64,000 nt of DNA from DATMER01 sp963844885 (GTDB lineage: Bacteria > Acidobacteriota > Thermoanaerobaculia > Multivoradales > UBA5704), in NCBI GenBank assembly GCA_963844885.1, contig CAWJQA010000010.1, positions 372,001 through 436,000 on the forward strand, in the 5' to 3' direction. Under the pieces are notes generated by a model, which was not told the DNA's origin, ran no database searches, and saw only the letters and a program-made list of their open reading frames with translations. Numbering within the stretch: the stretch's first letter is position 1; each line of letters starts with the position of its first letter. The translations under genes were made by a program, and so were the position numbers. Below, one piece after another: positions 38,096-47,040 of this stretch.

Positions 38096-38129
38096 CCTGC
38101 TCTTCACCCCGTCCGCAAGCCTCCGGCGG

Positions 38130-38158
38130 TGGACAGTTCCTCCGTTGTCTCATAGAAT
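38130..38158 (+). promoter_or_regulatory. Sigma-70-type promoter
   Basis: TGGACA (38130-38135), a 17-base spacer and TAGAAT (38153-38158) precede the GTG start at 38213, which has a GGAGGAGG ribosome binding site. Confidence 0.55.
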
Positions 38159-38212
38159 CGCGCGTATTGATCCAGAAGAGACGGAGGGACTGCCACTCCG
38201 GAGGAGGCGCGC

Positions 38213-39616
38213 GTGAAGAGCCGTTGTTTCGTTCTGGGCCTCGACTGCCTGGGGCCGGAGGTGATCGCTCCCGAGTCGCTTACGGAGTTGCCCAACCTGC
38301 GACGCCTCGTGGCCGAGGGCCTCTCCGGACCACTGGAGAGCACCCTGCCGCCGATCACGGTGCCCGCCTGGAGCTCGATGATGTCCGGCCGGGATCCGGG
38401 TGAGCTGGGGGTATACGGCTTCAAGAACCGCCGGAGTTACGACTATGGCGATCTCCTCTTTGCGACTTCCGGCATGGTCCGCTTCCCGCGCGTGTGGGAT
38501 TTCGTAGGCCAGGCCGGCGGGCAGTCGATCGTCATCGGCGTGCCCCAGACCTCGCCGCCGCCACCCGTCCAGGGCGTGCTGATCTCCGGTTTCGAATCCG
38601 AAGGCGTCGATCTCGCGGACGGGGCCGCCTTCGCGCGCCCGCCGGAGATCGCCGCCGAGATCCGTTCGGTGGTCGGCGACTACCTCTTCGACGTCGACAA
38701 CTTCCGCAACATCCCGCGCCAGGAGGTGCTCGACAAAGCGTACCGAATGACGGAGGTGCGCTGTCGCCTCATGGTGCATCTGCTCCGGACGCGGCCGTGG
38801 GATTTCGCCATGCTGTGCGAGATCGCGCCGGACCGCCTGCATCACTGCTTCTGGAGCGATCACGATCCGAAGCACCGCCGCCACCAGTCCGGCTCGCCGT
38901 ACCGCACCGCGATCCGCGACTACTACCGTTTCGTGGACGAATGGATCGGCCGGCTGCTGGAGCAGATGCCGTCCGGCTGCACCTTCCTGGTGGTCTCCGA
39001 CCACGGCGCCAAGGCCATGGACGGTGGGGTATGCATCAACGAGGTGCTGCGCCAGGCGGGTTGGCTGACGCTCAAGGAAGAGCCCAAGGAGCCCGGACCC
39101 CTGCGGCCCCGGGATGTGGACTGGAGCCGCACGCGGGCTTGGGGCGAGGGTGGGTATTACGCCCGCATCTTCCTCAATGTGCAGGGCCGCGAGCCGCAGG
39201 GGATCGTCCCCTTCGAACAGCGGGACGAGGCGCGCCGCGAGCTCACCGAGCTGCTCCGCTCGATCCCGCTGCCGGACGGCCCCACGCTGACCAACCGCGT
39301 GGTCTGGCCGGAGCATGCCTTCCGCGCGGTGCGGGGGCTCGCTCCCGATCTCATCGTCCTGTTCGCGGACCTGAGCTGGCGCAGCCTCGGCACGGTCGGC
39401 CACGGGCGGCTCTGGCTGGTGGGCAACGACACCGGGGTCGACGAAGCCAATCACGCCCAGGACGGCATGTATCTTCTTCATGGTGCGGGCGTGCCCGCTG
39501 GCCACCGCCGCGCCTCGATCCTGGACATTGCGCCGACCCTGCTTGACGTCCTGGGACTGGAAGCGCCGGGAGACCTCACCGGATCGAGCCTGCTCGGCTC
39601 AGCGCACACCGCCTGA
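38213..39616 (+). CDS. Alkaline-phosphatase-superfamily phosphodiesterase/nucleotide pyrophosphatase
   Basis: This 467-residue protein starts at a GTG with GGAGGAGG upstream. It has the metal and nucleophile elements of the type I phosphodiesterase family: VLGLDCLGPEV (metal Asp), PPITVPAWSSMMSGRDPGEL with the nucleophile Thr, APDRLHHCFWSDHD, VVSDHGAKAMDGG and a late His. No signal peptide is seen, so it acts in the cytoplasm. A second, frame-broken member of the same family lies next to the peptide ORF at 47018. Two copies in one locus suggest a pathway role such as hydrolysis of a phosphodiester or phospho-intermediate. Confidence 0.85.
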   Translation: MKSRCFVLGLDCLGPEVIAPESLTELPNLRRLVAEGLSGPLESTLPPITVPAWSSMMSGRDPGELGVYGFKNRRSYDYGDLLFATSGMVRFPRVWDFVGQAGGQSIVIGVPQTSPPPPVQGVLISGFESEGVDLADGAAFARPPEIAAEIRSVVGDYLFDVDNFRNIPRQEVLDKAYRMTEVRCRLMVHLLRTRPWDFAMLCEIAPDRLHHCFWSDHDPKHRRHQSGSPYRTAIRDYYRFVDEWIGRLLEQMPSGCTFLVVSDHGAKAMDGGVCINEVLRQAGWLTLKEEPKEPGPLRPRDVDWSRTRAWGEGGYYARIFLNVQGREPQGIVPFEQRDEARRELTELLRSIPLPDGPTLTNRVVWPEHAFRAVRGLAPDLIVLFADLSWRSLGTVGHGRLWLVGNDTGVDEANHAQDGMYLLHGAGVPAGHRRASILDIAPTLLDVLGLEAPGDLTGSSLLGSAHTA

Positions 39617-39635
39617 TCAGAGAGGAGCCGTTGCC

Positions 39636-40169
39636 ATGGAAGTCGTCATCGCCAGCCTGACCGTTCCCGATCTGGAAGAGGTGAAGCGCCAGGGGGCGTC
39701 GCACGCCACTCTGGGTCTCCTCGTGAATGGTGGCTCTCACTGCACGGTGGAGTCGGCGGGCATGACGGAGATCTTCGCCGCCGCCCGTGCAGCAGCCGCG
39801 GAAGCCGGCCTTGCCCTCACCGATTCGGCCGATCCCGCCTCGCTGCCTGCCGGCCAGGGAGGGCTCACCCTGCTCGGCGCCGAAGCCGCCGCAGCCGACC
39901 TGGTACGGATGGGGGAGCGCGCCGCGGTCTGTCTCCTCCTGGGTGATGGCACCGGCAAGCCGATGGCCGTGCTCTATGGCCGTAGCCTGCCGGCCCTGGG
40001 AGCCGTCTCACCCTGCACACTCCTGGACCTCCAAACCACCTGGATCTCCTTGGCTGGAGGGATGCCACCCCAGGGCGGTCGCCACCTGCTCCACGAGCAG
40101 CCCGAGGTCTGGGACCCCGACATCGAACGGCAGTTGACCCACCGCCTGCGCCAGCTTTACGGCGAATGA
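39636..40169 (+). CDS. Hypothetical protein, unrecognised family
   Basis: This 177-residue protein starts at ATG 39636, 19 bases after the phosphodiesterase stops, with AGAGGAG upstream. It is Ala/Leu-rich and mostly helical (IFAAARAAAAEAGLAL), with a beta-like middle (AAVCLLLGDGTGKPMAVLYG). The first 20 residues, MEVVIASLTVPDLEEVKRQG, resemble a small alpha/beta start. No known motif was found. It is probably co-transcribed with the phosphodiesterase, and its 3' end overlaps the convergent BtrH-like gene. Confidence 0.55.
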   Translation: MEVVIASLTVPDLEEVKRQGASHATLGLLVNGGSHCTVESAGMTEIFAAARAAAAEAGLALTDSADPASLPAGQGGLTLLGAEAAAADLVRMGERAAVCLLLGDGTGKPMAVLYGRSLPALGAVSPCTLLDLQTTWISLAGGMPPQGGRHLLHEQPEVWDPDIERQLTHRLRQLYGE

Positions 40170-41191
40170 TCCGGCTCGGGTGTCTGATAGCGGGAGAGCG
40201 CTGCGAGCAGGCGCTCCTCGTTGGCGCAGGCCCGAGCGAGCTGATCGCGGATGAACGCGTCGTATTCGGGCCGCCGCACGCGGATGGTCTTGGCCAGGAC
40301 ATCCATCGCCGCCTGCATGTGGCCCAGCTTCGTGCGATAGGTCGCGACCTCTGCCTGGAGCTCGGCGTCGCCGGTGAGGTGCGCGGCGTTGCGCAGGAAG
40401 ACCCCGAGGTAGAGCCGTGAGCTGAGCTCCGGGCGCAGCAGCAGGCTGGCCCCCCGGCGTACTTCGACCGTCTCTTCGTTGGTCAGCGGTGCTGCCAGTT
40501 TGCCTTCAAGCCATTGCTGGAACTTCCGTAGCGCCTGGATGCCGTACTCCCCGCGTGTGTCGGAACGTGGGGTGGCCATCTCGTCCCGGAGCCAGCCGAG
40601 CCGCTCGCGCGCCCAGGCCGCCGCGTCGTCCACCTGCGGCGGGTCGACCTCGACGCTGAACCAGACGCCGCGCACCGGGTTGCCGGCGAAGAGCGGTTCG
40701 CGGTTGACGTCGAGCGGCGCGTCCGAATAACGGGAGAGCTCCAACTCCGCCCTGGGAACGAGTCCTTCGGCGCTCGGCCGCCAGCCGTCGAGGACGCTGA
40801 TGTGGTCCGCATCGGGGCCGGGGCGCAGGAGCGCCGAACGGACGCTGCGGATCTTCCGGTAGGCGGGCCGGAAGTGGAAGAAGTAGGCGTCGATGCCGGC
40901 GATCGCCGGCCTGCCGCTCGCGAGGTGATCGTAGAGAGAGACCTCGGCGTCGCCCTCGTGCCGTGCGATGCGCAGGCCTCCCCTCTGCTCCAGGGCGGTG
41001 AGGATCGGTGTGGGGTTGAGCGGCAGGCTGAGCTCGCAGAGCTTGAGGAGACTCAAGGACGGCAGGCCGAACGACCAGCGCAGGCCGAGCAGGAGGGTCG
41101 CCGCTCGCGGGGCCTGTTCCGTCGCGAGCCGCTCGGCATAGGAGTACAACGTCGTGGCCGTACGCGCCGGCGCCGGTGGGAGGTCGCTCAC
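40157..41191 (-). CDS. Possible BtrH-N-like protein of the peptide operon
   Basis: This 344-residue protein has the block order of BtrH N-terminal domains: LLGLRWSFGLPSLSLLKLCE, LASGRPAIAGIDAYFFHFRP and a HISVLDGW strand where those proteins have a catalytic His. BtrH is an acyltransferase-like protein of butirosin synthesis; related domains occur in several peptide gene clusters. The usual N-terminal catalytic Cys is not obvious, so activity is uncertain. It is the last gene of the long minus-strand run that begins at the 51-residue ORF and starts 22 bases after the TldE-like gene stops. Confidence 0.5.
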   Translation of the reverse strand: MSDLPPAPARTATTLYSYAERLATEQAPRAATLLLGLRWSFGLPSLSLLKLCELSLPLNPTPILTALEQRGGLRIARHEGDAEVSLYDHLASGRPAIAGIDAYFFHFRPAYRKIRSVRSALLRPGPDADHISVLDGWRPSAEGLVPRAELELSRYSDAPLDVNREPLFAGNPVRGVWFSVEVDPPQVDDAAAWARERLGWLRDEMATPRSDTRGEYGIQALRKFQQWLEGKLAAPLTNEETVEVRRGASLLLRPELSSRLYLGVFLRNAAHLTGDAELQAEVATYRTKLGHMQAAMDVLAKTIRVRRPEYDAFIRDQLARACANEERLLAALSRYQTPEPDHSP

Positions 41192-41213
41192 GGTTTACCT
41201 CGGTGGGAATCGG

Positions 41214-42281
41214 TCATGAGCCTTGCTGGACCCCGGCGACGTCGCCGAAGGTGAGGCCGGTCACCAGGGTGGGGGCATGGCCGTAGCCGTCGCCCTCGAT
41301 CGGATCCTCGTCGACCGCGGCGGCGGCGGGACCGCTCGCTCCCCGGATGTGTGCGAGGACTTCCCAGGGATCGAGCTGAAGCGCCACGGTGGCCGTGACG
41401 GCCAGGCGCTCGCCGTGCGGCCCGAGACAGGAGAGGTCAGCATGGAAGGGGACCGGCCCGCTGCGGGGCCCCACCCGCACGCGCCAGGAGTCGACGAGAA
41501 CCGCGGGCACAGGCGACAGCGCCGTTCGGCTGCACCTCACGGCGAGGTTTCTGCGGTTGAAATGGGTGGCCGCGGCGAGCGGGCGCAGCGCCCGCTCCGG
41601 CCGGGTGAGCAGGAAGAAAAGGAGGTCCACGTCGTCTCCGGCGTGCTCCTCGCGGTTGCACCAGCGGCCGTCCTCGATCAACGTGCGGTCCGGCGACGCA
41701 GTGCCGTCGCCCTCGAAGGGGTGGTGCTGCGGGGGATAGGGCGAGGCGGCGGTGTCGAGGACCGTGATCCCGGGGGCCTCGGTCTGGCTCTGGGCGGCTA
41801 CGTGGCTGCCGGTCACCTCCAGGGCATAGGAGACCAGGGACAGCACCGCCGATGGTGCCAGCACGACCGGCAGCGCAGAGTCGATCTCCTCGGCGGCTCG
41901 GACACCGGTCCACGGGGAGTCGAAGGGTGCCGCGGCTCCGCCGTTCTCATGCACCCCCAGGATGACGCCGCGGCAGCTTGCCATGCGGTAGCCGCGCGCG
42001 AAGAGAGGGATCTCCTCGCCGTTGCGGCGCAACAGCGAGCGCACCTCTCCGGCTTCGACCGCGAGGTGGCCGCGCAGGGGCTCGGGCAGGCGTGCGGCGG
42101 TCTCTTGCAGACACGCGACGGCGCTCCGCTCCAGGTCGGCCGGCTGCTGGCGCGCGGACGCGAAGCGGACATCGAGCCCGCTGCCCGTCTCGACGGCCAC
42201 CTCGACGCTGGAGCTTGCGAGGGGAGCCGAGGTCATCGCCCGTGCCAGGGCGAGCGCGCGCACCGTCCAGAGTCCGGTCAC
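41214..42281 (-). CDS. TldE/PmbA-like subunit of the TldD/TldE metalloprotease
   Basis: This 355-residue protein begins at a GTG that overlaps the TldD stop by four bases (GTGA), showing tight coupling. It follows the PmbA/TldE plan: GVILGVHENGGAAAPFDSPW, LVSYALEVTGSHVAAQSQTE, VLDTAASPYPPQHHPFEGDG and TALSPVPAVLVDSWRVRVG. It has no zinc motif, as expected for the partner subunit. TldD/TldE heterodimers digest unfolded peptides and remove leader sequences of RiPPs such as microcin B17, so here it is a good candidate for leader removal. Confidence 0.8.
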   Translation of the reverse strand: MTGLWTVRALALARAMTSAPLASSSVEVAVETGSGLDVRFASARQQPADLERSAVACLQETAARLPEPLRGHLAVEAGEVRSLLRRNGEEIPLFARGYRMASCRGVILGVHENGGAAAPFDSPWTGVRAAEEIDSALPVVLAPSAVLSLVSYALEVTGSHVAAQSQTEAPGITVLDTAASPYPPQHHPFEGDGTASPDRTLIEDGRWCNREEHAGDDVDLLFFLLTRPERALRPLAAATHFNRRNLAVRCSRTALSPVPAVLVDSWRVRVGPRSGPVPFHADLSCLGPHGERLAVTATVALQLDPWEVLAHIRGASGPAAAAVDEDPIEGDGYGHAPTLVTGLTFGDVAGVQQGS

Positions 42282-43519
42282 GGGTGTGTCCTCAGCGCGT
42301 CCATGCGGATCGCGGGCGCCCGCGTGCCGACATCGTAGAGGAGCTGTCCTTCCTTGCCGCACATGGCGTTGCGATTGTAGACCGCGACATCGCCCAACTC
42401 GGAGGCGCGGGTGAGAACGACCCGGTCCTCGTCGAGGACTCCGCCGCTGAAATAGCGGCCGGTCCGCCGCCCTGAAAGGACTTCCTCGGCGAGCCTCACC
42501 TGTGCCTCCAGGCGGAAGCCGAAGCCATAGCCGTAGGCGAGGGAATGGATGTAGAGGCCGTCGCCCATGCGTTCGAGCATCTCCGGCTCGCTTGCCTCCC
42601 CCGGATCGCAGACCAGGTTCGACATGCGGGGGAATGGGGGGCTCCACATCGAGTCGGCGCGCGCGTTGCCGGTCGGCGCGACGCCCATGGCGCGCGCGCT
42701 GGCGATCGAGTGCAAGAGCTGGAGCATGCGGCCGTCGCGCACCAACTCAGTGGCTCCCTGGACGAGCACGCCGTCGTCGTCGACCGCGTAATGGGCGGCC
42801 CCGCCTTCGGCCAGAGGGTCGTCGCGCAGGCTGAAGATCTCCGTCGCGATGCGAAAGCCGAGGCGGTGGCTCAGGTTGGCCCGGCCCTCCGGAGCCGCCT
42901 CGGTGAAGTGGCCTACAGCCTCGTGGACGAGGACGGCTGCCGCCGGCGGGGCCAGAACGGCGGAGACAATCCCGCCGGGGAGCGGCTGCGAGCGGTTGAT
43001 GCAGTCGAGCATCCGCGCGAAGTCCCCGGTCGCGGTTTCGTGCTCCAGGTCGGAGACCCCCGAGCCGCACCCGCTCAGGCCCACGGGGACGACGTGGCCG
43101 TTGGGCGTCACGGCGTTGCCCAGCAGGGCCCAGACCCGGGATTCGGCCAAGATTCCAGGTTGGCCCGGCTGGCCGTCGGCGAGGACGATTTTCACCGAGC
43201 TCTTGGTGAGGTACTGCACCCGGCAGCGACCGCTCCAGCTCCGCACGAGCGCGAGGGCGGCCCGCTGCGCCTCCCCGGAGTCCGCCGGCTCGACCGGCTC
43301 CGGCAGACGGAAGCCCCAGGTGGGCGGCGGAGGGCCGCTGAAGACGAAGGTGGCGCCATCTTCGCCGACCACCCGGCCGCCTTCGAACGAGCAGGTCTGG
43401 GCGTCAGCGTGCCCGGGACGTGAGGAGTCGACCGTCACGTAGAGGAGGCGGCTCCTCTCCAGGCGGCGGATCTCCCCGTGCCCGTCTGTGCGGGCGTGAA
43501 CCGCGGAAGACTGGACCAT
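42278..43519 (-). CDS. TldD-like zinc metalloprotease subunit
   Basis: This 413-residue protein contains the TldD zinc motif HEAVGH (His199, Glu200, His204) and the late zinc-ligand loop NAMCGKEGQLLYDVG with its Cys. Other family blocks include FSLRDDPLAEGGAAHYAVDD and MSNLVCDPGEA. It is shorter than E. coli TldD (481 residues), mainly at the N-terminus. With the overlapping TldE-like gene it should form a cytoplasmic peptidase that threads unstructured peptides. The position directly downstream of two radical SAM genes points to processing of the modified peptide. Confidence 0.88.
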   Translation of the reverse strand: MVQSSAVHARTDGHGEIRRLERSRLLYVTVDSSRPGHADAQTCSFEGGRVVGEDGATFVFSGPPPPTWGFRLPEPVEPADSGEAQRAALALVRSWSGRCRVQYLTKSSVKIVLADGQPGQPGILAESRVWALLGNAVTPNGHVVPVGLSGCGSGVSDLEHETATGDFARMLDCINRSQPLPGGIVSAVLAPPAAAVLVHEAVGHFTEAAPEGRANLSHRLGFRIATEIFSLRDDPLAEGGAAHYAVDDDGVLVQGATELVRDGRMLQLLHSIASARAMGVAPTGNARADSMWSPPFPRMSNLVCDPGEASEPEMLERMGDGLYIHSLAYGYGFGFRLEAQVRLAEEVLSGRRTGRYFSGGVLDEDRVVLTRASELGDVAVYNRNAMCGKEGQLLYDVGTRAPAIRMDALRTHP

Positions 43520-43536
43520 GAGATCTTACCCGCGGC

Positions 43537-43568
43537 CCCCTGCAGGCAGGCGGGCCTGCCTGCAGGGG
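43537..43568. repeat. Perfect 15-bp inverted repeat between radical SAM and tldD genes
   Basis: CCCCTGCAGGCAGGC (43537-43551) and GCCTGCCTGCAGGGG (43554-43568) are perfect reverse complements with a two-base gap. It lies 18 bases upstream of the TldD start on the minus strand, so in the transcript it would form a strong stem that could attenuate or stabilise the message. There is no T-run. The CCTGCCTGCAGG core also occurs once near 49234, next to the 51-residue ORF. Confidence 0.7.
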
Positions 43569-43581
43569 CATCGCATGGAGG

Positions 43582-45603
43582 TCAAGAGGAACGCACCTCG
43601 CTCAGCAACCCGACGCGGGCGAGCGTCTGGATTGCCGGAAGATGGACTGCGATGGCCGACTCTTCCGGAGACTCGGTGAGGCCGCTGATCAAACTCTGCA
43701 CGGTGACCGGGCTCTTGGCGCGCTCGATCAGGTGCTTGGTCCGGTCGCCGACCTGCAGCGTGGTGAGCTGGTCGTCCGCCGTCTTGTACACCAGAACCCA
43801 ACGGCGGTCCTTCGCCAACGCTTCGTCGGGCGACCGCCGGGCGAGGAGCGCCTGGATGTCGTGCTCGAACTCGGAGGCGAGGAAGTCGGCGTTCTGCTGC
43901 ACCATGGCGCCGGGCCCGATCGCCGCGACCTCCTCGGCCATGGGTACTCCGACGTTTTTGGGGGCGGAGAGGTAGCGGCCGTCGAGCTTCATCTTCTCGT
44001 AGCGCACCAGATCCACGAGCGCACCGGTCTTGATCCCGAGGCGCTCCATCTCCAGGGTGACGAACTCGAGCAGGTCGTCGGCTTCGGCCTGATGGCGGAA
44101 GAAGGTGCCGGGCCGGCGCTTCTCGTTGTAGTCCTCGATCCAGTCCACCCAGCGCTCATAGAAGCTGAGCGGCTCCTCGTAGTGCTTGAGGAGGTGGGGC
44201 CACAGCGAGCGCAGCATGGAGAGGCGGGCCGAGACTTCTTCGCTCGCGTCGACGTAACGCGCGGGCAGCTCCGGGCTCTTGTAGCGGTAGGTGCTGGCAA
44301 AGACGTTCGGGTTGTCTTTCTTGAGATCGAGCCCGGGCGCCATGGCGGCCTCCGTGAGCGGCAGGTCGTAGTATTCGGCGGGGCGGTCGAGATGCGGCAC
44401 GCCGAAACGTTTGTACATCGGCGACTCGGGGAACGGCGAGAGCGAGAACAGGTGGGCGCGGAAGCCGCCCACCTCGAGGTACTCGAAGTAGCGCTTCAGG
44501 GTATCGCCCAGGGTTCTCTTCGTCTCGAAGGGGTAGCCCAGGATGAAGCCGGTCACCGGCCGGATGCCGACTTCGGCGGTCTTCTGCACGATGGTACGGC
44601 TCCACTCGAGGTCGAGATCCTTGTCGATCGTCTTCTGCAACTCCTGCGAGCCGGTCTCGATCCCGTAGTAGATCTCGACACAGCCGGCCTCGGCGAGCTT
44701 TTCCAGAATCTCAGGGTCGATGATGTCGGTGCGGGTGCTGCAGGTCCACTGCATGTGGAGCGGGTTCTTGATCAGGTGGTCGCAGAACTGCAGGGTCCAG
44801 GAGCGGTCGCAGGTGAAGATGTCGTGCGAGAAGTTGACCTGGTTACGCCCGTAGACGTCACGCATCAGCACCGCCTCCTCGACGATGCGCTCGGTCGACT
44901 TCATGCGGTACTGGCGCTTCCAGAACGGTGCCGTGGCGCAGAAGGCGCACTTGAACGGACAGCCGCGGCCCACGTCGAGGTAGAGCGGGGCGCCGGCCGC
45001 CATGTCGTAGGCCTCGAAGGCCGGAATGGGGAGCAGGTCGAGGTTGTCCTCCATGGCGCGGGCGGGGTTCTCGACCACCTTGCCGCCGTCGCGCCAGGTG
45101 AGGCTCAGAATGTCGGACGCCTTCCGCTTTCCCTGCAGGTGCTCGATCAGCTCCCCGAAAGCCTGCTCGCCCTCGCTGCGTACGATGTAGTCGATGAACG
45201 GGAAGGTCTCGAGCAGCAGCGACGCCATGGGGGTCGAAGCCGGCCCGCCGAGGCAGACCTTGACGCCCGGCCGGCGGCTCTTCACCCGCTGGGCGGTGAT
45301 GACGGTGTGATGGAGCGAATCGGCATCCGTCATCAGTCCGACGAAATCGTCGTCCTGGTCCAGGATCGTGTCCACGAGATGCTCATAGAACTCGTCGTCG
45401 TTCGGAATCTTGCCGGCGTTGATGAGGCCGTTGACCTCGGTCACCCGGATGTCCGCGCCGAGGTTGAGCTTGTCGGCGTAGGCCTTGAGCGACAGCAGCC
45501 CGACCGGAACGAAGCTCATCATCTGAAACGGGTCACCTTCGCCCATGTCCGGAGACATACCGCCATGGTGCAAATGGAGACTTGAGGACAGAGAGATCTT
45601 CAT
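43582..45603 (-). CDS. B12-type radical SAM enzyme
   Basis: This 673-residue protein has an N-terminal cobalamin-binding-like Rossmann domain (about 1-160; VKVCLGGPASTPMASLLLET), although the DxHxxG ligand is not evident. A radical SAM domain follows with the 4Fe-4S motif GRGCPFKCAFC (Cys215, Cys219, Cys222) and GIETGSQELQKTIDKDLD. The C-terminal 75 residues (DRRWVLVYKTADDQLTTLQV to LPAIQTLARVGLLSEV) look like a winged-helix or peptide-recognition domain. Enzymes of this class carry out radical methylations, epimerisations or ring closures on peptides and other substrates. It lies 31 bases after the SPASM enzyme in the same operon. Confidence 0.88.
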   Translation of the reverse strand: MKISLSSSLHLHHGGMSPDMGEGDPFQMMSFVPVGLLSLKAYADKLNLGADIRVTEVNGLINAGKIPNDDEFYEHLVDTILDQDDDFVGLMTDADSLHHTVITAQRVKSRRPGVKVCLGGPASTPMASLLLETFPFIDYIVRSEGEQAFGELIEHLQGKRKASDILSLTWRDGGKVVENPARAMEDNLDLLPIPAFEAYDMAAGAPLYLDVGRGCPFKCAFCATAPFWKRQYRMKSTERIVEEAVLMRDVYGRNQVNFSHDIFTCDRSWTLQFCDHLIKNPLHMQWTCSTRTDIIDPEILEKLAEAGCVEIYYGIETGSQELQKTIDKDLDLEWSRTIVQKTAEVGIRPVTGFILGYPFETKRTLGDTLKRYFEYLEVGGFRAHLFSLSPFPESPMYKRFGVPHLDRPAEYYDLPLTEAAMAPGLDLKKDNPNVFASTYRYKSPELPARYVDASEEVSARLSMLRSLWPHLLKHYEEPLSFYERWVDWIEDYNEKRRPGTFFRHQAEADDLLEFVTLEMERLGIKTGALVDLVRYEKMKLDGRYLSAPKNVGVPMAEEVAAIGPGAMVQQNADFLASEFEHDIQALLARRSPDEALAKDRRWVLVYKTADDQLTTLQVGDRTKHLIERAKSPVTVQSLISGLTESPEESAIAVHLPAIQTLARVGLLSEVRSS

Positions 45604-45634
45604 CGCTTCCCCTTTTGGAACAGGATCCGGATTT

Positions 45635-47040
45635 CTATGTCTTGGACCGGCCGCCGATATTGACGAGCTTGTCCGTCGGTGGAGGAATCAGGTGGTTCAG
45701 GTTCATCTCCTGCTGCTTTTGAAGGGCTTCGATCGCTTCCATCTTGACCTGCTCGGCATAGATGCGCGGGTGCTCATTGACCTCCAGCCGGAAAAGCTCT
45801 TCGCGGCGCAGGAGGCTCTGGCGCTGGAACTCGGAGACGCCGCAACCATCGATGACTCCGTTGAGGGCGTAGGAGCTGCCGGGGCAGCGGCCGGTGCAGA
45901 AATACTCGTCGCTGTTGATCGAGCACCCCTCGCAGGTCTTGCTGAGGAAGTTCTTCCACGTGATGCCGCGGATTCCCCAGGTGTCGTCGTTCCAGATCTC
46001 GGCGAAGGATTCTCGAGCAGGTTGCCGCCGGCGAGGATCTTGCCGCCGGAGCAGTTGCTGCACGGAAAGACCGTGCCGTCCGAGGTGACATAGCATACAC
46101 CGCGCCCGCTCATGCAGCGCCGCATCGTGTAGACCATGGTGATGAGGAAGTTGAAGACCTTGCCGGAGCAGAGCCCGAGCTCGCGGTCCTTGATGCGCTC
46201 CCATTTCTCCTCGGTAACCCAGAACCGCGCCGCCTTCTCGACGTCGCCCACCTGGTTCTGCAGCTCGGTGTAGAGCTTGCCGCGCCCCATCGGGACGAAA
46301 GGTACGCTGCGCAGGCTTATCTCGTTGTCGATAGCAAAATTGATGAAGTTTTGCAGATCGTCCAGGTTGTCGTGGGTGGTCGTGGACATGATGCTCGTGT
46401 TGAAACCGAAGCTGCGGATCTGCAACAGCTTGCGGGTCACGGCCTCGAAGTCGTCCTCGCCGGTCGCGGCGCCGGCGCCGTGGATGCCGTCGAGGCTGAC
46501 GCTGATGATCACGTCATCCTGCGGGATCTGCTCGAGCGTATTCTCGCTCAGCGGCATGCCGTTCGAGGCGATGGCGACCGTGAAGCCGAGACGGTGCGCG
46601 TGATGCACGATCTTCATGAAGTCGGGATGGATCGACGGCTCGCCGCCGGTGAGCACGACCGAAAAGACGCCCATCTCGGCCCACTCATCGAGCAGCCGGA
46701 GGATGCGCTCGGTGGGCATTTCGACCTCGCGCGGCGCACCGGCTTCGACGAAGCAGTGCGGGCAGCGCAGGTTGCAGGCGCGCGTCAGCTCGACCCAGGC
46801 CATGAGGGGGGCGGAGAAGTGGAACTCCGTCGGAACCTGGAGCCGGGTCACCAGGTGAGGTTTGCATTCGTCGTAGGAGGACCCTTCTTTGAGCAGGGGC
46901 TCGACCGAGGGCTCGAACATGCCGACCCTCCCGTTGGGGAAGGCGGCGAGGAAGCCGAACTCTTCTCGACGGTAACGGAGAACCGGGCGGCATTTGTCCG
47001 GCAGCGACGGAATGTGCTCAGCCTTGTAGGGGACCAGCAT
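45635..47040 (-). CDS. Radical SAM/SPASM peptide-modifying enzyme (one frameshift)
   Basis: The first 340 residues carry the radical SAM motif TRACNLRCPHCF (Cys89, Cys93, Cys96) after an N-terminal 65-residue region that may bind a leader peptide. The GGEPSIHPDF block follows. The SPASM region begins CYVTSDGTVFPCSNCSGGK and continues, after a one-base loss near 46008, as CEGCSINSDEYFCTGRCPGS, giving the auxiliary-cluster cysteines. Corrected length is about 468 residues. SPASM enzymes typically crosslink or oxidise RiPP core residues. The start ATG overlaps the end of the broken phosphodiesterase gene, so it is translated within the same operon. Confidence 0.88.

Noticed and set aside
43642..45585. 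Plus-strand open frame of 647 residues opposite the B12-type radical SAM gene
   Set aside because: Shadow frame; the minus strand has the intact 4Fe-4S motif and operon context.
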